64,000 nt of DNA. Origin: Winogradskyella marina (GTDB lineage Bacteria; Bacteroidota; Bacteroidia; Flavobacteriales; Flavobacteriaceae). The position numbers and the translations under genes are program-made. The notes under the pieces were generated by a model. That model searched no databases. It saw only the letters and a program-made list of their open reading frames with translations, and had not been told where the DNA came from. The stretch lies in NCBI RefSeq assembly GCF_015645385.1, contig NZ_JADOET010000004.1, positions 1 to 64,000 on the forward strand. Reading direction: 5' to 3'. Shown piece by piece: positions 36,416-44,580 of this stretch; positions within the stretch are counted from its first letter, which is position 1, and each line of letters begins with the position of its first letter.

Positions 36416-37315
36416 TTAATTAGAAGGTTTACTTGAATCTTGATTAGATTGAAGGTTTAATTTATTATTAAACTCTAAAGTTCTAATTGGGAATGGAATG
36501 TTTATACCTTCTTTATCGTACGCTTTTTTAATTTCAATTATTGCCGTTGTTTTGGCTCTTAATTTTGCAAGCATACTTTCTGCTTCAATCCAAAAACGAC
36601 ACAAATAATTTATAGAACTATCTCCAAATTCGGTATAATAAAACTCTACATCGTCAGCAGATTTTACCTGATCAAAAGAATTGGCAATAACCTGTTTCGT
36701 TAATTGTTCCACTTTTTCTAAATCGGATTCATAGCCAACTCCACACTCAAGAAACACGCGCATTCTCGTAGTTAAAGAATAGTTTTTTAAGGGGTTTTCT
36801 AAAATGGTTTTATTAGGAATGATAACCAAATTATTATCAGCTTCTTTTAAAGTAAAATCCTTTAGATTAATGTCTATAACTTCACCTGAATACCCAGTAG
36901 TTTCTACCCAATGACCGATTTGTATTTTTTTTCTAAAAGACAACATGAGACCTGCAAACGTATTTGCCAAGGTGCCTTGCAAAGCTAAACCAATAGCCAA
37001 ACCAACCACACCAGCACCTGCCAGTAACGATGTTAACGCTTTACTTAAATTTAAAACACCTAGCGCCACAAATAAACCTAAGGTTACAACTACTACAGCA
37101 CTTACTCTGGCAATTGCCTTTTTTATAGAGTCTTGTTCTACTTTTTTACCAACAAGCTTAACCACCAGTTTACTAATATATTTAGCAGTAAAATATGCTG
37201 CTATCATTACTAAGATAGCAAGAATAAAGTTTGGTATGTTCTCTATAATTGTATTAAACCACCTGATTAGTTTGTCTATTAAGTTTTCTAATGATTTATT
37301 AAATTGTTCTTTCAT
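36416..37315 (-). CDS. mscS: Small-conductance mechanosensitive channel (MscS)
   Basis: 299 residues, close to E. coli MscS (286). Three membrane helices: about 28-50, 70-90 and 95-125. The last holds the glycine/alanine-rich pore helix LTSLLAGAGVVGLAIGLALQGTLANTFAGLML. The beta domain reads IGHWVETTGYSGEVIDINLKDFTLKEADNNLVIIPN, and the C-terminal alpha/beta cage follows. It releases solutes on hypo-osmotic shock. It is a second MscS family member near 33098, but a different subfamily. Confidence 0.92.
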   Translation of the reverse strand: MKEQFNKSLENLIDKLIRWFNTIIENIPNFILAILVMIAAYFTAKYISKLVVKLVGKKVEQDSIKKAIARVSAVVVVTLGLFVALGVLNLSKALTSLLAGAGVVGLAIGLALQGTLANTFAGLMLSFRKKIQIGHWVETTGYSGEVIDINLKDFTLKEADNNLVIIPNKTILENPLKNYSLTTRMRVFLECGVGYESDLEKVEQLTKQVIANSFDQVKSADDVEFYYTEFGDSSINYLCRFWIEAESMLAKLRAKTTAIIEIKKAYDKEGINIPFPIRTLEFNNKLNLQSNQDSSKPSN

Positions 37316-37610
37316 TATAGTAATTTATTTAATCTAAAAAATTATAGGGATGAATATCGTAATGAAACGATTATATTATTAGCTCTATTCTCAGGAGTTT
37401 TAACGCTATCACATTATTGTTCTCTAATTGTCATTTTTATATAAAAAGTAACAATTATGTTCAACATATAGATTTTTTACTAAGTCAAATCATTCAGGGA
37501 TTATAAGGTATAAACGACAATTATATCACTACCGTAACACACTGATTATTAATTCTATTTAAGAATGTAAATAACTACATTAATAAATGTTTTGAAATAA
37601 ACTTGTGGAT

Positions 37611-37643
37611 TTTGAGATTTTTGCCTATTATGCACTACTTTTA
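37611..37643 (+). promoter_or_regulatory. Candidate promoter for the 37661 gene
   Basis: TTTG at 37611-37614, 21 nt, then TACTTTTA at 37636-37643 (last base departs from TAnnTTTG). The rest of the 37316-37660 spacer shows no gene. Confidence 0.4.
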
Positions 37644-37660
37644 AATTAGACAATACTTTT

Positions 37661-37882
37661 ATGGGTAGACCAGCAACAAGACCAACAAAACTAAAGGACG
37701 GTTACTATATTGAGATCAGAAACAAAGGCTCAAAATCGGGTGTTAAACTCTATAGCGGCACCAAATTACAAATGCATCGTGCTATAAAAATGTACGAACG
37801 CTCAAAAGAAGTTATCATTTTAGGCGAATCTGTAGATGGTAAATTTGTAGATAAAGACCCAAAAGTTCACGTTGCAGAATAA
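37661..37882 (+). CDS. Small basic hypothetical protein
   Basis: 73 residues, basic (MGRPATRPTKLKDGYYIEIRNKG ... MHRAIKMYERSKEVIILGESVDGKF). The N-terminal GRP-x-R motif and a YYIEIR strand suggest a small nucleic acid-binding protein, but there is no established domain match. It is similar in kind to short conserved flavobacterial proteins of unknown function. It stands alone. Confidence 0.6.
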   Translation: MGRPATRPTKLKDGYYIEIRNKGSKSGVKLYSGTKLQMHRAIKMYERSKEVIILGESVDGKFVDKDPKVHVAE

Positions 37883-38009
37883 AGCTTTCTAAGCCTTAAT
37901 TTTTCAGTTAATTTTTTACAAGAAATAATATTTCTTATTTTTTTCATACATTGTTGATTCGTATGGTGCTTTTTAGTGCCCATTTTTAACTGACTAATCA
38001 ACTAAATTT

Positions 38010-38435
38010 ATGACAACTCTAAGAAATAAACCACCTATTAGTTTTTGGATTATTAGTGTCTTAGCATTAATATGGAATATTGTTGGTGTAATGGCATACC
38101 TATTTAGAGCCTTTATTACCGATGACCAAATTGCACAATTACCAATAGAGCAACAAGCAGAATTTTTAGTAGACTATCCCGTATGGTATACAGCAGCTTT
38201 CGCCTTAGCCGTTTTTTGTGGCGCACTAGGGTGTTTTATGCTATTAATTCGAAAAAAATGGGCTTATGTATTATTCGTTTTTTCTGCAATAGGTGCTATT
38301 GTTCAGCATATGTACCTATTTCTAAATGTTGAAATGTCTACGACAACACTAATAATGCCAATTATGGTCATTTTAGTTTGTCTCTTTTTAATCTGGTTTT
38401 CTAAAAAATCGATTTCTAAAGGCTGGATTAAGTAA
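38010..38435 (+). CDS. Small integral membrane protein
   Basis: 141 residues with four membrane helices: about 11-32, 53-75, 81-101 and 112-129. The N-terminus PPISFWIISVLALIWNIVGVMAYL and the C-terminal pattern of small flavobacterial sugar-phosphate-like or DUF membrane proteins are recognisable, but I cannot name a family. It ends before a bidirectional terminator (38461-38498). Confidence 0.7.
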   Translation: MTTLRNKPPISFWIISVLALIWNIVGVMAYLFRAFITDDQIAQLPIEQQAEFLVDYPVWYTAAFALAVFCGALGCFMLLIRKKWAYVLFVFSAIGAIVQHMYLFLNVEMSTTTLIMPIMVILVCLFLIWFSKKSISKGWIK

Positions 38436-38460
38436 TCAAAAAAATAACCAACCAATCCCA

Positions 38461-38498
38461 AAAAAGGTACTCGTTTATATAAAACTTGTGCCTTTTTT
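38461..38498. terminator. Bidirectional terminator
   Basis: AAAAAGG...CCTTTTT inverted repeat with A/T-runs on both sides, between the membrane protein gene (ends 38435) and the convergent truA-like gene (stop at 38497, inside the T-run). Confidence 0.75.
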
Positions 38499-39282
38499 AT
38501 TTAAAATCTACGGAATGCAGAATTAATCCTGAAGCCGGCGCAATATAATCCATCACTTCTGTACTTTCCAATTTCAACGTATTCTCAATATAATCTAACG
38601 TCACATCTCCTCTACCTAGTTTTATTAGACAACCAACCATTAATCGGATTTGGTTTCTCATAAATCCTTTACCAACAACTTTTAACACATAAGATTTCTC
38701 GGGAAAAAAATTGGCCGTATACAAATCATTGTCTACAATTTCGGAAAATTCAATTGTCCGTACGTATTCACCTTTATCTGTAGCACGATAACAATAGGTT
38801 TTAAAATTATGAGTGCCTTCAAATAATTTGGCACCTTTTTTCATTAATTCAACATCTAGTGGTTCTAATATAGTGGTTAGAATTGGTGCACAAAATGGAT
38901 GATTCTTTTGGCCTTCAGAAAATACATAATGGTATTCTTTTAACTTAGAATCTTGAATGATATTAAATTTCTTATCAACTTCCTCTATAGATAAAGCACG
39001 AATATCTTGCGGTAAATTATGATTGAATAAAGCTAAAAACTCTTCAAAATTTTGAATAGGTTCGTTATAGATAAACAGTTCTAAAGCCGCATCGTTAGCA
39101 GATACCATGGCATCTGTTCGTCCTGCGCCTAAGGTTTTAAACCTAACATCTGGAAGAATATATTTTAACGTGCGATCTATCATTAAGTGAATCGTTTTTA
39201 CATCAGGTTGCTTTTGCCAACCGTGAAAACGATAGCCTAAATATTGAATTTTTAAAAGGTAATAGTAGCGTTTATCAAACAT
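38497..39282 (-). CDS. TruA-like tRNA pseudouridine synthase
   Basis: 261 residues with the TruA fold: N-terminal YLLKIQYLGYRFHGWQKQPDVKTI, and the catalytic Asp in GAGRTDAMVSAND near residue 58. This departs from the usual GRTDAGVHA of canonical TruA. FEGTHNFKTYCYRA and KGFMRNQIRLMVGCLIKLGRG are the RNA-binding and C-terminal motifs. The enzyme isomerises uridine in tRNA (positions 38-40 in canonical TruA). The active-site variant suggests a paralogue, so position and substrate are less sure. Confidence 0.82.
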   Translation of the reverse strand: MFDKRYYYLLKIQYLGYRFHGWQKQPDVKTIHLMIDRTLKYILPDVRFKTLGAGRTDAMVSANDAALELFIYNEPIQNFEEFLALFNHNLPQDIRALSIEEVDKKFNIIQDSKLKEYHYVFSEGQKNHPFCAPILTTILEPLDVELMKKGAKLFEGTHNFKTYCYRATDKGEYVRTIEFSEIVDNDLYTANFFPEKSYVLKVVGKGFMRNQIRLMVGCLIKLGRGDVTLDYIENTLKLESTEVMDYIAPASGLILHSVDFK

Positions 39283-39352
39283 ACCGACAAGAACGCAATT
39301 TTATTGACCATTCCAAAAGCAATACTTACTTTTATGGCTCAAAATTCTAAAT

Positions 39353-40150
39353 TTGAAAAGACATTATCCATTCGATCCTTTAATAAAACACCACGTTATC
39401 ATTAGTATACTGTTGGGCGTTTGGGTGTTTGTATTTTTATTTTTCACAGAGCCTTTAGACGTTAATGAGTTATCAAATAATGAAAAACTAATTTATTTAC
39501 CTGGTTATGGATTGGTTGCTAGTTTCTGCTATTTGCTCTTTTTACCTTTTCAACAGTATTTATATTTTTCGTTTAAAAAACAATGGACAGTTTATAGTGA
39601 ATTAGCTTTTATACTCACGTTTTCTATTGTGACTATTATTATTGCACGTTGTTATTATTTATTTATCGTTGTAGCGAATGAACCTAACCCTTATACTTTG
39701 GGGTATATGCTGACGACTATATTACTTCCTGCCATGGCTACGATTTTACCTATTATTTTAATTGGACGTTTCGGCTTTGGAAAATATTATGAAAAACAGT
39801 TAGACGATCAGAAAATAGAAATTAAAGGTGAAGGCAATTATGAGGGTTTACGATTACAATTAAATGATGTGATAAGCATTCAATCGTCAGACAATTATAT
39901 TGAAGTTTTTTACCTCTCAGGAAACAGCTTAAAGAAAACACTAATTAGAAATAAACTTTCTGTTGTTGCCGATGAATTTCCAGAATTCCGTCGTGCACAT
40001 CGTTCTTATCTCATAAATCCTTTTCATTTTCAACAATGGAAATCTGAAAACGGGAAGCTTTCTGTAATACTAAACCACCACATAGAAGTCCCTATTTCTA
40101 AAACCTATCAAAAAGATATAAAAGCACAGATTAATTCCGCCACAAACTAA
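39353..40150 (+). CDS. LytTR transcriptional regulator with membrane domain
   Basis: 265 residues from a TTG start at 39353; no in-frame ATG exists upstream before a stop. Four membrane helices lie at about 13-30, 47-65, 78-98 and 112-135. The C-terminal LytTR DNA-binding domain (about 160-260) has EGLRLQLNDVISIQSSDNYIEVFY and RRAHRSYLINPFHF. This is a one-component membrane-anchored regulator type common in Bacteroidetes. TTG at 39304-39306, 20 nt, TACTTTTA at 39327-39334 may be its promoter. It is followed by the DUF5694 gene on the same strand. Confidence 0.88.
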   Translation: MKRHYPFDPLIKHHVIISILLGVWVFVFLFFTEPLDVNELSNNEKLIYLPGYGLVASFCYLLFLPFQQYLYFSFKKQWTVYSELAFILTFSIVTIIIARCYYLFIVVANEPNPYTLGYMLTTILLPAMATILPIILIGRFGFGKYYEKQLDDQKIEIKGEGNYEGLRLQLNDVISIQSSDNYIEVFYLSGNSLKKTLIRNKLSVVADEFPEFRRAHRSYLINPFHFQQWKSENGKLSVILNHHIEVPISKTYQKDIKAQINSATN

Positions 40151-40245
40151 GGTTATTTCGCCCCAAACACCTATTATTACTGATGTCTTTTACTTTTCAT
40201 AATTAAATTTGTTTCAAGAAAGTTTAACACTAAAACACATTAATT

Positions 40246-41193
40246 ATGAGAACGCTTTTCGCTATTATTACCGTATTATTTATGTCATCCTTAACCGGAA
40301 ACGCACAAGACACACAAAAAGAAATAGTAATTGTAGGCACAATGCATAAAGTCCCAAATATTGTAAAACGAAGCTATAAACCGATGTTGAGACGTGCAAA
40401 AAATTACAATCCTACAGCAATTTATGTTGAAAGTCCACAAGGTAAAGACTCCTTAAGTTGGGACTATTTAAAAGATGGCTGGTCTAAAAGTTACAAAGCT
40501 TTTTATTATTTATCAGATTCGCTTCAACAAGTATTTACACCAAATCTGGATAAATACAATGCTATTCTTGATAAAGAATTTTCAGTCATGACTTCTGAAG
40601 ACTTAGAGTATTTGATAACGACTTTTGCTTACCGGAGAGATAATGCTAATTATGAATTTTACAGTTATATAAAAACCTATGGAATTGATGGCCCTAAAAA
40701 ACCAACACAACATGAAGATGGTGATCTCACATTTAAACTAGCTTTACATCAAAATATAAAATTGTTACAGTCTATGGACGACCAACAAACAAATAAGGAA
40801 TATCATGAAGCTTGGACTAAATGCAATAAAGAAGGACGGTCTAATGGGAATAATGCCATTAACATTAAAATGAACAAAAAAGCCTACAATTCTGCCATCC
40901 TTCCAGCTATTTTTAGAGGCTTAGGAAAACATACTAATAAGCGAAAATCATTAGAACAACTGCATAAATCGAGCTCATTCACTTATGTTACTGTACAAAC
41001 TGAAGGCTGTACAGAAGGTGAACGCTATTGGAATGAACGCAATATGAGAATGGCCAAAAACATTAGTGAACAAGTTACGGCTTCAAATTCACAACGAAAC
41101 ATTGTAATTGTTGGTGCAGCTCATGTCATTGGTTTAGAAAAAGAATTAAAGGAAAATTATCCTGATCTTAGAGTTGTTCTTGTTAGTGAATAA
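40246..41193 (+). CDS. DUF5694 (TraB/EreA-like) secreted protein
   Basis: 315 residues. The signal peptide ends around TGNAQ (residue 20). IVIVGTMHKVPNIVK near 28-42 has the GTMH motif and a late NIVIVGAAHVIGLEKEL has GAAH, both typical of the TraB/EreA-like metal-dependent hydrolase group in which DUF5694 is placed. A possible -7 box TAAATTTG is at 40204-40211. A terminator follows at 41223. Substrate unknown; it may be periplasmic. Confidence 0.75.
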   Translation: MRTLFAIITVLFMSSLTGNAQDTQKEIVIVGTMHKVPNIVKRSYKPMLRRAKNYNPTAIYVESPQGKDSLSWDYLKDGWSKSYKAFYYLSDSLQQVFTPNLDKYNAILDKEFSVMTSEDLEYLITTFAYRRDNANYEFYSYIKTYGIDGPKKPTQHEDGDLTFKLALHQNIKLLQSMDDQQTNKEYHEAWTKCNKEGRSNGNNAINIKMNKKAYNSAILPAIFRGLGKHTNKRKSLEQLHKSSSFTYVTVQTEGCTEGERYWNERNMRMAKNISEQVTASNSQRNIVIVGAAHVIGLEKELKENYPDLRVVLVSE

Positions 41194-41222
41194 ACTTTCT
41201 TAACTATTCATTTAGAACAGAG

Positions 41223-41260
41223 AGCTGCCGAAATTTAATTATTTTGGCAGCTTATTTTTT
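41223..41260 (+). terminator. Terminator of the DUF5694 gene
   Basis: AGCTGCC...GGCAGCT stem followed by TTATTTTTT. The 3' end of hisIE (stop 41252) lies within it on the opposite strand, so it may also stop the his operon. Confidence 0.75.
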
Positions 41261-41854
41261 CTCTCGTTGTTCTAAAACAGAAACCACATCATTCAATTTA
41301 AAACCTTTTGCCTGAAGTAACATTAAGTAATGAAATAGTAAATCAGCACTTTCCTCTAAAAACAAATCGTCATTATTATCTTTAGCTTCTATAACAACTT
41401 CCACTGCCTCCTCACCTACTTTTTGAGCCACTTTATTAATGCCTTTTGCAAATAAAGACGCAACATAAGAGGTTTCTGAATTAGCTTCATTAATTCGAGA
41501 AGTAATAGTGTTTTCAAGTTGAGAAATAAAACCAAAAGATTGCTCGTTAACTTCATTCCAACAGGTATCTGTTCCTTTATGGCACGTTGGTCCTTTTGGA
41601 TTGACTTTAATTAATAACGAATCACTATCGCAATCTAATTTTATATCTACTAAATTTAGTACGTTACCACTCTCTTCACCTTTTGTCCAAAGCCGTTGTT
41701 TACTTCGACTAAAAAACGTGACTAATTTAGATTCTAACGTTTTTTTAAGTGCTTCTGCATTCATGTAGCCAAGCATTAAAACTTTGCTGGTCGTGGCATC
41801 TTGGATTATAGCTGGCACAAGGCCATCTGGGCTTTTATTGAAATCTACGTTCAT
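41252..41854 (-). CDS. hisI: Bifunctional phosphoribosyl-AMP cyclohydrolase / phosphoribosyl-ATP pyrophosphatase
   Basis: 200 residues from MNVDFNKSP at 41854. A longer frame to 41905 reads only the dispersed repeat at 41870-41942 and is rejected. The N-terminal HisI domain has the zinc and substrate motif LDCDSDSLLIKVNPKGPTCHKGTDTC, and the C-terminal HisE domain begins near 112 (SRINEANSETSYVASLFAKGINKVAQKVGEEAVEVVIEA). It performs steps 2 and 3 of histidine synthesis. It is the last gene of the operon, 88 bp after hisF, with the repeat between. Confidence 0.93.
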   Translation of the reverse strand: MNVDFNKSPDGLVPAIIQDATTSKVLMLGYMNAEALKKTLESKLVTFFSRSKQRLWTKGEESGNVLNLVDIKLDCDSDSLLIKVNPKGPTCHKGTDTCWNEVNEQSFGFISQLENTITSRINEANSETSYVASLFAKGINKVAQKVGEEAVEVVIEAKDNNDDLFLEESADLLFHYLMLLQAKGFKLNDVVSVLEQREKK

Positions 41855-41869
41855 AATTATTTCTTTTTT

Positions 41870-41942
41870 GTCATTTCGACAGAGCATAGCGACGAGAAAT
41901 CTCATATTTAATTGCGAGATTCTTCACTTCGCTCAGAATGAC
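41870..41942. repeat. Dispersed palindrome of the GTCATTTCGAC type
   Basis: The left arm (GTCATTTCGACAGAGCATAG...) is answered by a looser right arm (CTTCGCTCAGAATGAC). It fills the hisF-hisIE spacer, and the first 33 bases are the element found in reverse complement inside hisA (31 of 33 identical). Confidence 0.85.
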
Positions 41943-41944
41943 AT

Positions 41945-42700
41945 TTATATTCTTACAGGAATCCCTTTATTTTTTAATGCTTCTTTTAATTCTAAAATTG
42001 GAATTTCACCAAAATGAAAAACACTCGCTGCTAATGCTGCATCTGCTTTTCCTTCTTTAAATGTATCTGCAAAATGTTGAATATTTCCTGCACCTCCTGA
42101 TGCAATAATAGGAATATTCACTAGATCTGATAATTTCGCTAAGGCTTTATTTGCAAAACCAGCTTTTGTACCATCATGATTCATGGAAGTAAAAAGAATT
42201 TCACCTGCTCCGCGCTGCTCTACTTCTTTTGCCCATTCAAATAGTTTAATTTCGGTTGGAATCGTTCCTCCTGCCAAATGAACTAACCATTCACCATCCA
42301 CTTCTTTGGCATCGATAGCAACAACCACGCATTGGCTTCCAAATTTATCTGAAAGCTCATTAATCAATTCCGGTCGTTTTACTGCTGATGAATTAATAGA
42401 CACTTTATCTGCACCACAATGCAGCAAATCATCGACATCTTCTACAGAAGAAATTCCACCACCAACCGTAAATGGAATATTCACTTGTTCTGCCACTTTC
42501 AAAACCATATCATGCATGGTTCTACGATTTTCTAATGTAGCTGCAATATCTAAAAACACCAATTCATCTGCTCCCAGATCTGCATACTGTTTCGCTAAAA
42601 CAACAGGATCACCTGCATCTCTTAAATCTACAAAGTTGACACCTTTTACGGTTCTACCGTTTTTAATGTCTAAACATGGGACTATTCGTTTTGTTAACAT
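41945..42700 (-). CDS. hisF: Imidazole glycerol phosphate synthase, cyclase subunit
   Basis: 251 residues, full length, with a TIM barrel: catalytic Asp in [23 protein letters not shown] and the second in VVAIDAKEV. The phosphate-binding GGGISS and ASGGAGN are also present. With HisH it converts PRFAR and ammonia to imidazole glycerol phosphate and AICAR. In the operon it lies between hisA and hisIE; palindromic elements fill the spacers on both sides. Confidence 0.95.
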   Translation of the reverse strand: MLTKRIVPCLDIKNGRTVKGVNFVDLRDAGDPVVLAKQYADLGADELVFLDIAATLENRRTMHDMVLKVAEQVNIPFTVGGGISSVEDVDDLLHCGADKVSINSSAVKRPELINELSDKFGSQCVVVAIDAKEVDGEWLVHLAGGTIPTEIKLFEWAKEVEQRGAGEILFTSMNHDGTKAGFANKALAKLSDLVNIPIIASGGAGNIQHFADTFKEGKADAALAASVFHFGEIPILELKEALKNKGIPVRI

Positions 42701-42708
42701 ACTTTTCT

Positions 42709-42779
42709 GTCATTCCTGCGAAGGCAGGAATCTAATTATTTTATGTTTCAGAGTGGATTCCTGCTTTCGCAGGAATGAC
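42709..42779. repeat. Paired dispersed palindrome, hisF-hisA spacer
   Basis: GTCATTCCTGCGAAGGCAGG and its complement bracket a 23-bp spacer. The spacer sequence (AATTATTTTATGTTTCA) is shared with the copy at 44504-44574, so the two are a recent duplication. Confidence 0.9.
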
Positions 42780-42789
42780 AACATTTTGA

Positions 42790-43551
42790 TTATTTTTTAA
42801 TTATAAAATTCTCTAATTCCTTCAAACTAATTCTATTCTCGTAAATGGCTTTTCCTATAATGACACCTTCACAACCCATTTCTCTTAGCTTAGGTAATTC
42901 ATCAAACTTAGAAATACCACCAGACGCTATTAGTTTTAAATTATGAGATTTCTCGTCGCTACGCTTTGTCGAAATGATATTACTCTGCTTTAAAATTCTA
43001 TCATACAACTCAAAACTTGGACCTTCTAGCATACCATCCTTTGAAATATCTGTACAAATCACATATTGAATACCTTTAGACTGATAGTCTTTGATAAAAG
43101 GAATCACTTCTAAAGTACTTTCCTCTTGCCATCCACTAATTGCAATTTTCTCATTATTACAGTCGGCTCCAAGAATTATTTTATCTGAACCATATTTAGA
43201 AATCCAACCTTCAAATACATCTGGCTTTTTAACCGCAATACTTCCACCTGTAATTTGATTCGCCCCAGAATTGAACGCAATTTTTAAATCTTCATCAGAT
43301 TTAAGTCCTCCTCCAAAATCAACTTTCAAATTGGTTTGAGTTGCAATCTTTTCTAGCACTTTATAATTAACGATGTGACTCGCTTTTGCTCCATCTAAAT
43401 CCACAACATGCAAATACTCGATGCCTGCTCCTTCAAAAGACTTTGCGACTTCTAATGGGTTTTCATTGTATATTTTTTTAGTGTCGTAATCGCCTTTTGT
43501 GAGACGAACGCACTTTCCTTCTATGATGTCTATTGCTGGTATTATTCTCAT
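42790..43551 (-). CDS. hisA: 1-(5-phosphoribosyl)-5-[(5-phosphoribosylamino)methylideneamino]imidazole-4-carboxamide isomerase
   Basis: 253 residues from [10 protein letters not shown] at 43551; a start six codons earlier is less likely. TIM barrel with catalytic Asp8 (PAIDI) and Asp130 (LGAD), plus [10 protein letters not shown] and LIASGGISK. The length is about 10 residues above typical HisA. Residues 192-203 ([12 protein letters not shown]) are encoded by 42945-42977, a copy of the dispersed palindrome read in frame. They fall in the loop between the sixth helix ([10 protein letters not shown]) and the strand LKLIASGG. The remainder is normal, so the enzyme is probably active. Confidence 0.92.
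   Translation of the reverse strand: MRIIPAIDIIEGKCVRLTKGDYDTKKIYNENPLEVAKSFEGAGIEYLHVVDLDGAKASHIVNYKVLEKIATQTNLKVDFGGGLKSDEDLKIAFNSGANQITGGSIAVKKPDVFEGWISKYGSDKIILGADCNNEKIAISGWQEESTLEVIPFIKDYQSKGIQYVICTDISKDGMLEGPSFELYDRILKQSNIISTKRSDEKSHNLKLIASGGISKFDELPKLREMGCEGVIIGKAIYENRISLKELENFIIKK
42945..42977. repeat. Dispersed palindrome half inserted in frame within hisA
   Basis: The 33 bp are the reverse complement of 41871-41903 with 2 differences. Length 33 is divisible by 3 and no stop results, so the reading frame of hisA is kept. Confidence 0.9.
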
Positions 43552-43568
43552 GATTAACTTGTTAATCA

Positions 43569-43903
43569 ACCCTGAACTTGTTTCAGGGTCTTTCTATAAT
43601 TTTTAAAGTTTTTAAATTTGGATTTAAATCTTTTATTAAATTTAGTTTCTAGTCTTTATGCCAATTCTTTAGCTGTCTTTCTCTGTTTCTAGCATCTTTA
43701 GAATTATCGAATTCTTCGTAATATATTAAATCAACTATATTATACTTCTTGGTAAATAAAGCTCCATTTCCTTGCTGATGCTGTAAAACTCTTCTTTTCA
43801 AATCATTAGTATAACCAACATATAATACTGTTCTATTCTTATTTGATAATATATAACAATAATATTTTTTCATGATAAAAAGATTCTGAAACAAGTTCAG
43901 AAT
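43569..43903. mobile_element. 335-bp hairpin-bracketed GIY-YIG unit in the his operon
   Basis: The left hairpin at 43569-43589 is ACCCTGAA-CTTGT-TTCAGGGT. The right hairpin at 43883-43903 is ATTCTGAA-ACAAG-TTCAGAAT. Both are 21 bp (8-5-8), and the loops are reverse complements, so the inner 15 bp are inverted copies. Between them lies only the GIY-YIG gene. The unit sits 17 bp upstream of the hisA start and 4 bp past the hisH stop. A solitary hairpin with the same CTGAA-N5-TTCAG plan is at 53241-53261. I infer a mobile unit; transposition is not shown. Confidence 0.6.
43649..43873 (-). CDS. Small GIY-YIG nuclease
   Basis: 74 residues from MKKYYCYIL at 43873; an earlier in-frame ATG at 43894 would run through the right hairpin. 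It is a single GIY-YIG domain: YCYILSN and LYVGYTNDLKRRVLQHQQG give the two Tyr, the Arg and the His, and the metal-binding Glu is in NRERQLKNWHK. The UPF0213-type single-domain group is very common and often multicopy in Bacteroidetes. Biochemically it would nick or cut DNA. It is placed inside the his operon between hisH and hisA and bracketed by inverted hairpins, and it has no role in histidine synthesis. Confidence 0.88.
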   Translation of the reverse strand: MKKYYCYILSNKNRTVLYVGYTNDLKRRVLQHQQGNGALFTKKYNIVDLIYYEEFDNSKDARNRERQLKNWHKD

Positions 43904-43907
43904 GGAT

Positions 43908-44489
43908 CTACAGGTCTAAAAAATTCTGTAAAATTTTTGAACCTTTAGACCCACTTTTCTCAGGATGAAACTGAACTCCATAAAAATTATCATTTTCTAA
44001 AGCAGAAGCATATTCTAGTTCATAATCTGAAGTTGCAATAGATTCCACACAGTTTTCAGCATAATAACTATGAACCAAATACATGTACTCATTGTCTTTA
44101 ATACCTTTAAACAAATCTGATTTTAAGTTTGAAATCGTATTCCAACCCATTTGTGGGACTTTTACTTTATTTGAAAATCGTTTTACATTCACATCAAAAA
44201 TACCTAAACCTTTAGTATTCCCTTCTTCTGTATATTTACACATTAATTGCATACCTAAACAAATCCCTAAAACAGGTTGTTTTAATGTCGGAATTAATTG
44301 GTCTAAACCACTTTCTTTTAGCATTTTCATAGCAGAACCTGCTTCACCAACGCCTGGAAAAATCACTTTATCAGATGCCATTATTTCTTCTGGATTATCC
44401 GTTAAAACCGCATCAACACCTAAACGCTTAAATGCGAATTGAATGCTTTTGATGTTTCCTGCTCCGTAGTTTACTATTGATAATTTCAT
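43908..44489 (-). CDS. hisH: Imidazole glycerol phosphate synthase, glutamine amidotransferase subunit
   Basis: 193 residues, class I amidotransferase: nucleophile Cys in PVLGICLGMQLM, and the His-Glu pair in FYGVQFHPEKSG. It hydrolyses glutamine and channels ammonia to HisF. Starts with MKLSIVNYGAGNIKSI at 44489. Its stop is 4 bp from the right hairpin of the GIY-YIG unit, which now separates it from hisA. Confidence 0.95.
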   Translation of the reverse strand: MKLSIVNYGAGNIKSIQFAFKRLGVDAVLTDNPEEIMASDKVIFPGVGEAGSAMKMLKESGLDQLIPTLKQPVLGICLGMQLMCKYTEEGNTKGLGIFDVNVKRFSNKVKVPQMGWNTISNLKSDLFKGIKDNEYMYLVHSYYAENCVESIATSDYELEYASALENDNFYGVQFHPEKSGSKGSKILQNFLDL

Positions 44490-44503
44490 TTTGACAATTT
44501 GTT

Positions 44504-44574
44504 GTCATTCCTGCGAAGGCAGGAATCTAATTATTTTATGTTTCAAAGTGGCTTCCTGCTTCCGCAGGAATGAC
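44504..44574. repeat. Paired dispersed palindrome, hisB-hisH spacer
   Basis: Same plan and nearly the same spacer as 42709-42779; arms GTCATTCCTGCGAAGGCAGG and its imperfect complement. It fills almost the whole intergenic region. Confidence 0.9.
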
Positions 44575-44580
44575 AAAGGT

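Noticed and set aside
41855..41905. Extended N-terminus of HisI
   Set aside because: The extra codons are the dispersed palindrome; MNVDFNK fits the family.
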